This document shows positions 11,105-22,099 of a stretch of DNA of 64,000 bases, one piece after another. The DNA is from Neoceratodus forsteri. Taxonomy: Eukaryota; Chordata; Ceratodontiformes; Ceratodontidae. The stretch is from positions 822,055,001-822,119,000 of the forward strand of contig CM057459.1 of assembly GCA_016271365.2 (NCBI GenBank), written 5' to 3'. Position 1 is the first letter of the stretch. Each line of letters starts with the position of its first letter. A program made the position numbers and the translations under genes. The notes beneath the pieces were generated by a model. That model did no database searches, had not been told where the DNA came from, and was given only the letters and a program-made list of their open reading frames with translations.

Positions 11105-12290
11105 GAAATCCTAACTCTGTAGGCGTGTGTTGGTATTTTCACTCCAAATTTTCAAAATGGGCTGTTTATGAGCCCATCTCATGAAAAGCAGCACTATCAG
11201 TGTTTTAGCTGAAAGGTGGTTTTGCACAGCGGCTATGCCATTTGGCGACACAGAGACGAAAACACATTTTGGGCAAGATGTGGAAAATGACATCTGTATT
11301 GTTCATGTGGAAGCGTAAAAAAATGGCAACTTTGAAAATCTGGAGTGAAAATATGAAAAATTGGTGAAATCATGAGCATGCATAGAAACTGGGCAACACA
11401 AGTCCGTAACCCAATTACTTTTGGGAGATTTTTAGCCACATTTTTAACATAGGCATTTTGGGACCTCCCCTCATGAACAGTGGTGCTATGATTTTGTTAA
11501 TCAGTCCCAAAAGTTGATTTCTCACGGCGACCACACCATTGTGCACCACAGGTACGGAAACACATTTTGGCCAGGCTGTGAAAAACTACAGCTGTACTGT
11601 CGATAAAGAGGTGTGAAAAAATGGCAGTGTTGAAAATCTGGCATGAAAATATTGCAAATTTGTGAAATTACAAGGGTGTGTGGAAACTGCGCAATGCATG
11701 CTTGTAACACAGTCATTTTATGGACTTTATGAACCTAATTTTCAACATAGGCATTTTAGGATCTCTGCTCATGAACAGTGTCACTGTCATTTTCTCAAAC
11801 TGTCCCAAAAAACTGATTTTGTACAGCGACAGTGCTATTCAGCGATGGATGTGCGAAAACACATTTTGGCCAGGATATGTAAAATGACAGCTGTACTATT
11901 CATAAGGAGGTGTGGAAAAAAGCCAGTTTTGAAAATCTGGAGTGAAAATATTACAAATTCATGAAGTTAAGAGCATGCGTGGAAACAGCGTAATGCATGC
12001 TTGTAAAACAGCCATTTTTGGAAGTTTTTTCACCAAATTTGCAACATAGGCTTTTTAAGAGACGCCCTCATGGACAGAGGCACTGTCATTTTGTTACTCC
12101 ATCTTGAAAGGTGATTCTGCGCAGTGACCTCAAAATCACCGTTCAGGACCGAATAACGCCATGACGGTGACTGAATTCATGAGGAGGGATCCCAATATCC
12201 TTATGTTGAAAATATGGTGCAAAAATTCCAAAAAATGCCCGAGATATGCATCAAGGTTGACAAAACCCTATTTATGCCATTATACAGCTT
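11105..12290. repeat. 295-bp-period satellite-like array
   Basis: The anchor ACACATTTTGG(G/C)CA recurs near 11264, 11554 and 11852, giving a period of about 290-298 bp over roughly four units. Each unit carries in order: AAAATGGCA, a 'gaaaatctgg(c/a)gtgaaaatat' block, 'aaattggtgaaat', 'tttttaacataggcattttggga', 'ctcatgaacagt' and a 'gtgatttctcac/cagcgac' block. The last unit is the most diverged. Small frames on both strands are by-products. Confidence 0.75.
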
Positions 12291-12589
12291 ACCAGCATTT
12301 CTTCAGTTCTCGTTCGGATTTGAAGAGTACAGATGTGTTCCCTGTCCACTGAAGATCGATGCGCCAGACTCTGGAGGTAAGTATGGGATGAGGGGAGGTC
12401 TGGGAAGCAGGGCACAGAGGGGTGGGTGTGGGTTGTGGAGGGGCAGGTAGACCCTGCAAGGACCGTTTCTTCTTTCACATGGGTAAAAAAAATTGCGGGA
12501 CTGTTTTTCTTTTCCGGGGATTTGTCATGCTGGGGTGTGCTCCCAGAATGCCACTTAAGTGTTTTTTTTGGGGGGATGCTGTAGCTGAC

Positions 12590-12790
12590 AGGGGATTGGG
12601 CAACCCCTTTGGCACACAAAGAAAGTGAGGGGGCAAGAGCCAAGGGGAATTGGGAACCCCCATCGGCACATAACAAATGGGGGGGTGCATGATGCCGATT
12701 GGGAGTGGGCTCCCCCGTCGGCACATACATTGGGTCAGGGCATGCTAACAGGGGGATTGGGTACCCCCAACATTGGCATTATGGCAGGCA
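12590..12790. repeat. Short GC-rich tandem repeat
   Basis: Roughly three to four units of about 60 bp with the pattern 'gattggg(c/t)accccc..tcggcacata'. Each unit is itself partly palindromic (TTGGG...CCCCA). Frames on the minus strand here derive from the repeat. Confidence 0.5.
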
Positions 12791-12839
12791 GCATGCTGCC
12801 ATGATTAATTTACTTTTTCACCAGGGCAAACACGTCGGG

Positions 12840-13660
12840 AGGTACCGCTGCTTATGACGAGCTTTGCTCACATTGCAGCGAACCTTTCATTAGATGTGCA
12901 GACCACATTATGTATTCATGGTTTGGTGCCGGCATGCAGACTTATTGGAGAATGAGGGATGCACCTACTGATGTGTGCCCTGCATTTACCCAACAGTGAC
13001 CGGCTGCCTCCAAATCTGGGTTACACACGCATATGCCGGGTTACATGCGAGCCACATAAAACAAAGAAACAACAAAAAACATTTAAAGTTTGTGAATGAG
13101 CATGATAATTGTGTTTTTTTTTATTGAAATTCACCACTCAGCAAGGGTAGGGATTTAAGTAGTCCAACATCTCCTGAAGATTAGTTGCTTGGCCTCTACC
13201 AACACCACAAGGGTCCATAGGGTAGAAGTGAAGGGTTTCAAATTTGGGGACAAGGGAGATCTAGCAGGCAGAACAGTGGGGTTATCTGTGACCCTGGTAC
13301 ACACTGTGATAACTCCTTGCCACAACTGAGCCAGGGATTAGCAACTCAAGAGAATGTATGTTAAATCTCCTGATGGAGAGTTACTTCTCTAACACCTATC
13401 ATGGGGCAGGCATCCAAAAGATAAGAGTACTACTGGAGTTGTGTACCAGTGATGCATTATGTTGATTCTGTATGCACCTCCCCCTATTCTCGGAGCATGA
13501 ATTTTGAGCTACAGCACAAAACCAGGCACATGCCAAAACCATAAGAAGGTGTCACAAAAAATTAAGATATCAAGTTAGAAGAGTTAGTGTTTTATTTAAA
13601 TAACTACTTAGTTTGAAAATGTTTGAGATATCTCATGTTGTGCAGGGTGTTGGCAGGACA
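12840..13660. other. No recognisable feature
   Basis: No gene, RNA or clear repeat was recognised in this stretch. The longest frames are short and lack any familiar motif. Confidence 0.4.
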
Positions 13661-13669
13661 AACTTGGGG

Positions 13670-13701
13670 CAGATTCCCTTGTATATACACAAGGGAATCT
13701 G
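13670..13701. other. Perfect 13-bp hairpin
   Basis: CAGATTCCCTTGT and its exact reverse complement are separated by six bases. No T-run or gene lies next to it, so no terminator role is proposed. Confidence 0.7.
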
Positions 13702-13834
13702 AGAAGCAAGAGGGGGTGTAAGCCAGAGTCCAAGTAGGGTCTCCGGTGGCACTATGTGTAGGGAATTTAGGGCAGACTAGTTGGGCCAAGTGGTTCTTAT
13801 CTGCTGACAACTTCTAGATTTCTATGTTTCCATG
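13702..13834 (+). mobile_element. CR1 3'-end fragment
   Basis: The final ~70 bases ('cagactagttgggccaagtgg', 'cttatctgctgacaacttcta', TTTCTATGTTTCCATG) match the 3' terminus of the CR1 ending at 9882, where the consensus reads '..gacaggatgggccttgcgg', 'cttatctgccatcaacttcta'. The boundary upstream of about 13765 is uncertain. Confidence 0.7.
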
Positions 13835-13839
13835 CATTG

Positions 13840-15200
13840 TTGAGTGCCACTGTGTGTGGCTGCTGATACCTGAAGAACTCTTCAGCTGCAGCAGTGGTTT
13901 CAAATATTTTAGACACACCATTTTATTCTTTCATTTGCTAAGTAAGGTACCAGAACACTCAAGGCTGACCAACTTGCCGCAACCCTCTATTAACAGCAGC
14001 AAATGCAAGATTTTTTGTAGCAGCTCGGCAACTTGGCTGAGTAGTCAGGAAAGATTGGGATGGGATGATCCTTCTATTGCAGCAGCCCCTGTTCCATCCA
14101 TCATAGGAATTGCCTCCTTCACTTGGAACTGCAAAAAACTAACAAGATTTGGTTGATGTTTCTCCAAATCTGGGACTGCAGTACTAATCAATGACAGGCA
14201 AGCTCAGTTTTCAAAGGGGTACCAATCAGTGCCTTAAAGATAATCGGGATGACATGGCAAAATAACATAATAGTGTCATGGTTTTGCACAGGGGAAATAA
14301 CAGTGAAGGGTTCAAGCAATTACTGAATCATGTGGGCAGAGATCAAGATTAAATCTAAGAGGGTTCACTCCAGGGCTGAGGTCCTGGATTTCCAAAGGGC
14401 AAATTTCAAGAGGATCAGAGAGGTGTCAAGTGATGTACTACAAAAAGCAGAGGACAGAGGAAGAAGAGCCAAAAATGGGATTTGATAAAGAGTGGAGTAC
14501 TGCAGGTGGCACATTTTTTGAAGCTAACAGTATGTCAACCTTCATGGCTCACAATCCACTTTCATGAGATAATGCTTATGATTTTGTGACCATTAACACT
14601 CACAAAAGTGGGGAAAATGATGAAAACATGGCACAACAAGTACATTTGTTTGAAAGTTAAGTCTGACACTTGTGGGGTCAATAGTGTAGGATGTACTGTA
14701 AGGCTGATTCCTTTAGTTTCATTTTTGATAAAAAATCAATAGTTTTTTTTTGTTAACAGTAATGACATTAGACTGTTGCATGTCACAAAAACAGGCCCTG
14801 CTTTTGTGACATGCAAATCCACTTTCTTGAGATAAACATCCACCTGGGTGACACAGCCAGATATTCAAACATTAGTGCTGGTGCTAATAGGGCTTGTGCC
14901 GCTGCTATCTGGGTTTGTGGCTTGCACTAGGATTGGTCATATTCAGAAGGCTAGGTAGCACACCCTACACTCATTAGCACCCAGGCACAAACATAATGCT
15001 GCCCTCTTGCAAATGAGCTGGTCCCCTCTTTTATACAGGTGCAGCAGCATATAAAAAGGTTTGCAATGGCAGTAAATGGCCCCCAGAGCAGTGCTATTTG
15101 CTGTCACTTAAAATCACCTCTTAACCAGGCAATAAGACCATGCCACAACCTCACTGACAGCAGGGTGGATGTACTGCAGCTGGCCACCTCGATCACTCAG
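13840..15200. other. No gene recognised; one possible foldback-like end
   Basis: Mostly unique-looking AT-rich DNA. Near 14858 the phrase CCAGATATTCAAACATTAG recalls the end of the foldback elements at 52425 and 54439 (CTGGATATTCAAACTGCGC). A matching opposite end was not found, so the link is weak. Confidence 0.3.
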
Positions 15201-15214
15201 CATGCCAGTAAGGT

Positions 15215-15860
15215 TGCAATGCCTAGTGTCTAGTGGTACCCCATCCCCTCGAACACCCGTCCCACATTCATATCATTCATGTAACATATCCCTGGTGTCT
15301 AGTTGTACCTTCCAGCCCCAAACACCTGACCTGCATTTATACAGCATATCCTGGTGTCTAGTAGCACTTCCCACCCCTGTGCACCCATGCCATGCAATTG
15401 GTCACATTTCTGGTGTCTAGTGGAATCCCCCACCCTCCCGTACACCCATACCAATCACCTGTGCAACTCCTTGTTGTCTAGCGGTGCCGGCCACTACCTG
15501 TATACCATTCCAGTCATCTGGTCATATCCCTGCTATCTAGTGGCACCCCCCACACCACAAGCATCTGTCTCATGGTGCTATGACCTATCCCTGATGTTTA
15601 GTTGCACCCCCCACCCAAGTACACATGTGTAATACAATGTCACATTCATGGTGTCTACAGGTGCCCCCTACTCCCATATACCTGTGCTAGTCAAGTGTGC
15701 TACTCCCTAGTGTCTAGCTGCACCTCCCCACTTCCCGTACACCTATGTCATTCACTTGGACCCATCTCTTGTGTCCAGTGGCATCCCAACCCCCCGAGCA
15801 CTGGTGTACAATTAGACAGACTGCCCTGTTGTCCAGTGGTACTCCTGCCCCCCAAATGCC
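15215..15860 (+). repeat. 60-bp minisatellite (GTGTCTAGTGGCACCCC type)
   Basis: About eleven diverged units of 55-65 bp, each starting near 'ctggtgtctagtggcaccccc' (anchors near 15225, 15297, 15352, 15412, 15473, 15534, 15593, 15651, 15709, 15770 and 15829). Between anchors lies a C-rich, CCCAT/ACACC-containing body. The same motif forms the array at 44150-44560. Long open frames here reflect the stop-poor C-rich unit, not a gene. Confidence 0.8.
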
Positions 15861-15869
15861 CATTGACAG

Positions 15870-16954
15870 ACTTACTGGTAAGTATTGGTGGTCCAGACAG
15901 CCCCACCCATCTTGCCCTCTCTCAGAATACAACTCATCCAACACCACCCCTTACCAGTCTGTCCAGGGATGTGATTGGAAAGTTGGAATCCTGATACAGT
16001 GACTGGCACAGCCCTCCTCTCACCTCCTCAGTGAGCAACTGCATGAGCAGACAGTGAGTGTGTACATATGCTCAATGACTGCTCATATGTTGGCCAACCA
16101 AGGAGGTGAGAGGAGGGCTATGCTGGTCACCATATTGGGATTCCAACTTTCCAATTCTATCCACCCTCTGCTACTTTACTCATTTAGCACCCATGGCACC
16201 AATACTGCACACAAACTAAAAAATTTAGAAATGGTATCACCCCTAGCTTTGGGAATGTATTCCAGACTAATTTTCTAGAGATCAAGGTGTTGGGGTGTAC
16301 AAAAACAATAACATATTTGCAATTTACAAACCAGGTCCTGGGGACAGAATGTTTGTAGGGCTATGATAGACCTATCTTCTGGAGGAGTACCCAGTAACTC
16401 CACACAGAAAGCAATAACATAACTGTCCAGACCATAGTTTGGGTTCTAGAGTGTGTCTTTATTCAGAAAGATATTCTTCAAAGCAAGGGTGGCCCCAAAG
16501 GTTTACACATCGTGGGACTAGGAACTTGCAGAACAACAAAATTGACTGTATCTGACAGAAACTCTTTGTATTCCCACTGCAATAGGACATTGGATACTTG
16601 CACTTTGTATTCTCACATGTCATAGGACATAGAACATTGCTTCCAGTGGCACTAGCCACAACTGAAAACACATTTTGCTAAGAACTAGCACCCTTCTTCA
16701 TAACCAGAGAAGAAACTGTAACCCACTCCAGGGAGTAAAATTCTCTTCAGAAATTTGGCCATTTGTCTAAAGCAACCAGGTGCCCTTACTGAACCTGTTA
16801 GTTCTGAACTGGTTACTCCAGATGGAGATCTGCTCACCCTTTCCTCCCAAGTTCATACTCATCCATTCTTTCTGAGTTATACCTTAAACATTAGGAAACA
16901 CACTTTGGAAATGCCTTTTGAATGAAACTTGGCATTCAGCATTTGAATCACTAC
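15870..16954. other. No gene recognised; one inverted pair
   Basis: 'gattggaaagttggaatcctgatacagtgactggcacagccctcctctcacctcct' near 15970-16027 is an inverted partner of the stretch at 16098-16156, so the two can fold around a ~70-bp loop. No coding or RNA gene is recognised in the remainder. Confidence 0.5.
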
Positions 16955-17444
16955 AAATGGTAGTAGAAGGGTACAGAGAAGGGCCACTAAAATGATTCAT
17001 GGGCTAAGAGGGATGGCATGTGAGGAGAGGTTGAGGGAACTGGAGTTGTATCCTCCGGAGATAAGAAGGGAAAGAGGGGACATGACTGAAACATTTAAAT
17101 ATGTGGAGGGGATCAATACAGTGGGGAAGAGCTTATTTACAGGAAGGTAGATACAAGAACTAGGGGGCATGGACTGAAGTTGGAGAGGGAAGTTTAGGGG
17201 AAATGTTAGGAAGTATTACTTCACAGAGTGAGTGATTGAGCCCTGGAAAAGACTGCCGGGGGAGGTGCTGAGTGCCAGTACAGTGGAGGGATTCAAAAGA
17301 GCCTATGACAAACACAGATAGTTGTTAAGGGGAGGACAGGGGGAATCTTGGAGGGGAACTGATGGGTAGAGGGAGAGAATCGACAGACTTGATGGGCCAG
17401 GAAGGCCCTGTTCTGCCATCACATGTCTATGTATCTCTGACTCT
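16955..17444 (+). mobile_element. CR1-group LINE 3' fragment (second subfamily)
   Basis: The plus strand encodes the CR1 ORF2 C-terminus: RVQRRATKMIHGLRGMAC, then EERLRELELYPPEIRRERG and TETFKYVEGINTVG, followed by stops and a recognisable tail region (FRGNVRKYYFTE, then RLPGEVLSASTVEGFKRAYD). The 3' terminus 'cttgatgggccaggaaggccctgttctgccatcacatgtctatgtatctct' is CR1-like but differs from the family ending at 9882, so this is a different CR1 subfamily. It is 5'-truncated and frameshifted. Confidence 0.85.
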
Positions 17445-17466
17445 ATAGAGTTAAAGTCCTGAACAA

Positions 17467-18352
17467 TGTTTGTTTGTTTGTTTATTTGCTTAATGAGTGA
17501 GCACTCTGGAACAAAAGTTCCATTTACAGGTGTGACTCACAGTAAAAACATAACAATAAAAACAAAACACAAGACATAGTAAACATACATGTCCACATTA
17601 AACAAAGCCTTAATAACAATCACATTTAAGTAAGCCTGTAAAATGCTCCAGCAACAAATTTACAAAAGTAGAGCTATATATTATATATCTCTATATAAGT
17701 TTGATATAGTCGTACATCTGGACATCACACACTTCAGCCAACTTTAAAATAAACCAGTCTCACACTTCAGAATTCACAGAAAAGTTGTGCCTTTCCTTTG
17801 AAACCAGGAACACAACAGCACAGGTACTTGCTTCTTTTAGCAAAAGTCAGATCCTACTCACTGTTAGATATTTCTGTAAGCTTCAAACATCCTGGATCAA
17901 ACAGGGGATTGCCCCTTGGATACATCCGCTAGCAGTCCTTTTCACCCCTCCAGGGATGAAATAAATCAGGAAATCCTGCTGTGGAAAAGGTCTCCACCAC
18001 TTCTCTTGACAAGCTGGAGAATACAAGAACTAGAATGAGAATGTAGGGCCCTCAACTCAGAGCCCACAGATGAGCAGTTCTCACTCCTCCACTTCAAACT
18101 GCAACTCCAACTACAGACTCACACTGACTCCCATCTCAACATTCTATTTCCCTCTCAACAGCTAGCACCAGGTTTATGCTGCTGCAAGAGTTCCAAATGA
18201 GATCATCACTTCCATCCCAGCTGAAGTCAAGTAAAACAGAAGGGTAAGCAGGTGAAGAACCATTTAACTCGTTAATCACCAGCTGCCTCTTCCTGCCCTG
18301 CACTGATGCTGAGGGGACTCTAGTAACCCCAGGAGACTAGGTGGTTACACTC
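17467..18352 (-). mobile_element. Candidate solo LTR
   Basis: Read on the minus strand it starts TGTAACCACCTAGTCTCCTG at 18352 and ends in an A-rich segment with AATAAA and a CAAACA-type repeat at 17467, giving a TG...CA frame of about 0.9 kb with a late poly(A) signal. No coding sequence is present and no 5-bp duplication is evident at the proposed ends. It could equally be another non-coding repeat. Confidence 0.3.
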
Positions 18353-18359
18353 ATAGCAT

Positions 18360-19185
18360 ACCAGATAAATGACTGTCCACAGTCATATCTCCATCTGGCA
18401 GTAGGCCATCTTACCCTCTGTGTTACCTGTGAGGAGATTGCTCAACTTCTCCCCTACCATGTGCTAGGCACAAGCAGGCAACACTAAAGGAACAGAGGCC
18501 AACTGATGAAAATTCAGCCCTATGCTATGTTCTATCTTTGGATTCTCACTGGCCCCAAGAAAACTGCTTGAAGCATGCCCAAACAGACTACTACTGAGAG
18601 CCCTTACTGCAGATGATAACCCATATTCTGTCTACCCCCCCCCAGCCCTCTAGGGAAGACTATCTGACCTATGCCATCTACTTGGGAAAACCTATCCCCC
18701 AAAACTTCCCAGGGTACCTGTGGACAACAAAATGGAAAACATACACTGCATTGCATTACATTTCTCAAATTACCATGCCTGTGAAGAAAAACATGTTAAC
18801 ACCCTGTTAACCATAAACATTTCTAAAAATATTAAGAAAAGGGGAACTTGGATGAGTTCCAACATCCTCTTCTGTTCTTCCTTTCTTCTTCAGGAACATC
18901 TGTAAGAGAAGAAAACCACAACAAAATAAATCCTGCATTCCACACAGTGCCTAAATCTGCACTCAACACCAAAGAATACCAAAAAACATTTTCTATAAAG
19001 GTAAAAAAATGTAAAGAAGACATTTATATAACACATTTGGGGATGGAATTCCCTAAAATGTCCTAATCTAGGGACCAATGTCACTGGTGCCCATAGGCAT
19101 TGTCCATTAAAGAGTCTCTCCTTGGCTGAAGCCTGCTGAAGGACAGTTCTTGGACAGGACAAGGCCTGTACAGCACTGCAATTTA
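18360..19185. other. No recognisable feature
   Basis: No gene or repeat identified. Short frames on both strands overlap one another without recognisable motifs. Confidence 0.4.
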
Positions 19186-19189
19186 GGGG

Positions 19190-20690
19190 GAGAGTCTTTG
19201 ATCAAAACATTAAAGTTCCTTGGAATGTCTTCAAATGTAGGATGTGTTGTGCAAAGTCAGTTAAAGTAAATGAAAAGGGTTTTCTTACCAACTTCTTGAA
19301 GAAAGAAAATATTTTCTCTTACTCTGTGAGCTGAGGACCTTCTCCCTTCAGATCAGATAGAATTTTCAGATACTGCTGGGTTGATTTCTTCTGTAAAACC
19401 AAATGATAAAACTCAAAAACTGCTGGGCTGACAAATTCTGGATACACCTAAAGAAATTCTGGAATACCAGAAGAGCTACATCTTCCTCCATAGATACTGC
19501 TGCTTTGGATGACAGACTTTTGGCCTGCCACTGCTTGCTTCCTTAAGGCATGCTGGGCATATTCACAGGGAGTGACACCATTAAGGGTAGTATCACTCAG
19601 GGTATGGGGCAAGAACTATGACCCTATCTGGGCATTCCAGGTTGATGTTGCTCCAGCCTCATTTGCAATTCACGCAGTGTCCATAAACAGAGTCCTGCCC
19701 AGTGTCCAGAATCTAAGGCGATCATTGATGATTTTGTCCCTTACACATTCTGGTACTTCCAGGTGCAAATTCTTACTTGCCTCCTCCATAAGCCAGGATT
19801 GCCTGTTCTGTTTGATTTCCTCCCAGACTTGGCAAGGAAAGATGGGATAGGACTTCCCATATGTGGAGTCAGCCCTTCTATTAATCAATCTCTCCTCTTT
19901 ACTAGCCTGCTGTCCATGGCCCGGCTTGGGGGTGGTCAGTCCTGGTTAATCCAATCTTTCAAACTCAAAGAACAAAAGGACGTGTCCTCCACTACTTCTT
20001 TAGACAAGTTGCTAGAGCCATCTTCAACTGTCACTAGCTCCTCTGAGGCAAGAGCTTGGGGCGACTCACAGTAGCCCTCAACATGAAGATACACTTCTTC
20101 ATCCTCTTCTTCCTCCTTATGTCTGTGCCCAAGAGTGAGTAAACATCCTTACTCCTGAGACAGTCCATTCTTCACTGGATGCAGAGGTGGACACCTCCCA
20201 ATTCAATGTCTCTTGTACTTCATCCTCCCCACTAGGCTAGGACTTGTGTTGCACTGTCTATCTGGGACACAGGCATGGAAATCTCTCTCTGTTCCTGCCC
20301 TTGCAGTGGATCACCATCAATTTTACTTGCTCTTCTGTAACACACTCAGTAGAATGTTCCCTAACAGGTTCAGACTGATGCTGCATGCTGCTGCTAGCAG
20401 GGACCTCTGCCAAGGTCCACATGGGAGCAAACTGAATTCTTGTTGCCTTTTCTGGAGCTGTACCCCTGCTCATTCCAAATTTTGCAAGCAGTTCGAGCAA
20501 TGGGTTATTAAAACACAAATCCCTTTCCAGTCTTTAAACACACAATGCATAGTTTCACTGGATAGCTAGAAATTGCTACACTTGGGAGTAACCTGTCACC
20601 ATAGTAGGCTCTCTCTCCCTCTCTCAGCGCTGCCACCTCCTCAGCAATCATAGCACGGGCATGATCGGGATATCTGGGTGCTCATGCAGC
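19190..20690 (-). pseudogene. Unidentified decayed coding tract
   Basis: The minus strand reads protein-like for about 1.5 kb with scattered stops and frameshifts. Near 20680-20530 is MAA, a stop, then APRYPDHARAMIAEEVAAL and REGERAYYGDRLLPS. At 20518-20258 an open segment includes VREHSTECVTEEQVKLMV. Near 20120-19950 is an acidic run, HKEEEEDEEVYLHVEG, then SEELVTVEDG. Near 19888-19670 is SWLMEEASKNLHLEVPECV and RDKIINDRLRFWTLG. A last stretch near 19590 reads NGVTPCEYAQHALRKQAVAG. Acidic and amphipathic composition and continuity of frame suggest a once-real protein, perhaps a transposon-encoded or processed gene. I do not recognise the family. No catalytic motif, poly(A) tail or terminal repeat was identified. 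Confidence 0.4.
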
Positions 20691-20699
20691 CATGTCTGA

Positions 20700-21600
20700 A
20701 AGCAAACACACAAACCTTGTGTTACTGAATTGCTTACTAGTCACATATGGTCTCACAAAATGGCTCCCTGATGCTGTGTTTACATTGCTGACCCCACCCT
20801 GTCATGGAATCTGTAACTTTTCTCATGCATCACAGTCTATTCAACTTACTCAAAAAAACTAAGTTTCTGACCTATCTGGCTACTGAAATTACTTTGAACT
20901 GCAAATGTATGTCTCAGCACATTTATACTGATTTAGCATTGGTAACTTGACTTTTCAATCAGCATAGTTCAGGAAAACGCTATTTACATATTTACCATTG
21001 GTCAAAGTCACTTGCAAGCACCACAGTCTTTCTTTGTTCAGGATTGGCTGTTTGCTGCATCCCTCCTATACAACTCACAGTTCTGCTGCTTAGAAATTTA
21101 CTGTTGATGAACCCATTTCTTATTACTCAAAGTCAGTTGCTCAGAATTTACTGTTTGCTGCACCTGATTTTACAACACACAGTGCTTCTTGCAAATAAAT
21201 GACATTGTTTGCACATAGGTGTAGCTGACTTGACATTAACATAGTATGTTTGCATAGTTCGCTTCTTTACTCACTGTAGTCAGTAGCCGGTTCCATCTGA
21301 TGGAAAATTTTGGCTTACAGCCGATTCAAGGAAGGCTTCTGTGGTGAAACAGGCTGGTGGTCCCACTGATTGTAGACACAATCACCTCAGTCTCTCTCCA
21401 GTCAGTCAGAATACAGGTTGAGCCCGAAATTACACTTTACTAGTCTGTTTACTGAACACTAATAAGCTCCTCGATTGTTGATCCTGGCCTAACCAGTCCA
21501 CATGCCACTCTCTCTCCTCTGCAAATACTCTGCAGCACACAGACACTGGTCAGGGGGCGGGACTGGATGAAGCAGCATCTATCACTCAGCACCATGCAAA
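20700..21600. other. Non-coding, loosely repetitive
   Basis: Related phrases recur between 21040 and 21200, such as 'ctgtttgctgca(t/c)c' and 'cagttctgctgcttagaaatttactgtt' versus 'cagttgctcagaatttactgtttgctgca'. It lies just upstream of the minus-strand decayed tract and could be its 5' region or LTR. No promoter is assigned. Confidence 0.3.
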
Positions 21601-21681
21601 TGAGCCTCACTCCTCACTTGCTTTTCCTTCATGGCGATCATTGAGCAGGAGCAAACACCCATTGCCTTGTAATGAGTATGA

Positions 21682-21682
<1 letters not shown>

Positions 21683-21735
<53 letters not shown>
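21683..21735. repeat. (GT)n microsatellite
   Basis: About 23-25 uninterrupted GT units preceded by GAGTGAGT. The minus-strand His-Thr frame is an artefact. Confidence 0.97.
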
Positions 21736-21737
<2 letters not shown>

Positions 21738-21894
21738 ATAAGGGAGACTGAAACTCAAACGTCTTCTGTTTCCTAGGTAAAAATACAGTATTCACACTTT
21801 AGTCAAATGAGCTTCTCCAGAAGACTACTGTAGAGAAATAAATTTATATCTATAATACTGAACTGGGGCATGTTACATTGCTAATATTCCTTTA

Positions 21895-22092
21895 CATTTA
21901 TTTATCAAGGATAACCAAGCTGAATTGCAAGAATCATAGTTGGGCACTGTTTATTTCACATTTACAGCTTGATGGAGCAAAGGACCAAGAGCTCAGTGTC
22001 ATATAATGAGTAAGTGACCCTCTAAGGATTTGAACCAATATCCTCTGCTTCTACAGCCTATGTTCTCACCACTAGACCATACTGCTTCTCCA
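21895..22092 (-). mobile_element. tRNA-derived SINE (MIR/CORE-like)
   Basis: On the minus strand the head reads TATGGTCTAGTGGTGAGAAC, a box-A-like segment as in tRNA-Glu-type heads. About 30 bases later comes a clean box B, GGTTCAAATCC. Downstream, 'gggtcacttactcattatatgac' and 'tcaagctgtaaatgtgaaataaa' resemble the CORE/MIR body ('cacttactcactgtgtgacc..ctgtaaaatg'). Length is about 200 bp with an AATAAA-type end. It is an old, diverged copy and not a functional tRNA gene because no acceptor stem closes. Confidence 0.65.
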
Positions 22093-22099
22093 ATGTATC

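Noticed and set aside
15169..15994. Open frames of up to 130 residues with Pro, Ser and His, suggesting a mucin-like protein.
   Set aside because: They coincide with the 60-bp C-rich minisatellite and occur in several frames. No start context, signal peptide or splice structure supports them.
17467..18352. A full LTR retrotransposon at 17.5-18.4 kb.
   Set aside because: Only LTR-like ends and a poly(A) signal are visible. No internal domains, second LTR or target duplication were found, so it is listed only as a low-confidence solo LTR.
20091..20150. A defensin-like first exon: an ATG followed by a 17-residue secretion-signal-like stretch (MKIHFFILFFLLMSVPK) and a GTGAGT splice-donor-like sequence, with a plausible acceptor near 20305.
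   Set aside because: The hydrophobic stretch is the exact antisense of a Glu-rich acidic run in the decayed minus-strand tract, which explains it without a gene. The proposed second exon lacks the spacing of six cysteines expected for beta-defensins.
22015..22092. A minus-strand functional tRNA gene (clear box B GGTTCAAATCC).
   Set aside because: No acceptor stem closes, the anticodon arm is not convincing, and a SINE-like body and tail follow. It is better explained as a tRNA-derived SINE.
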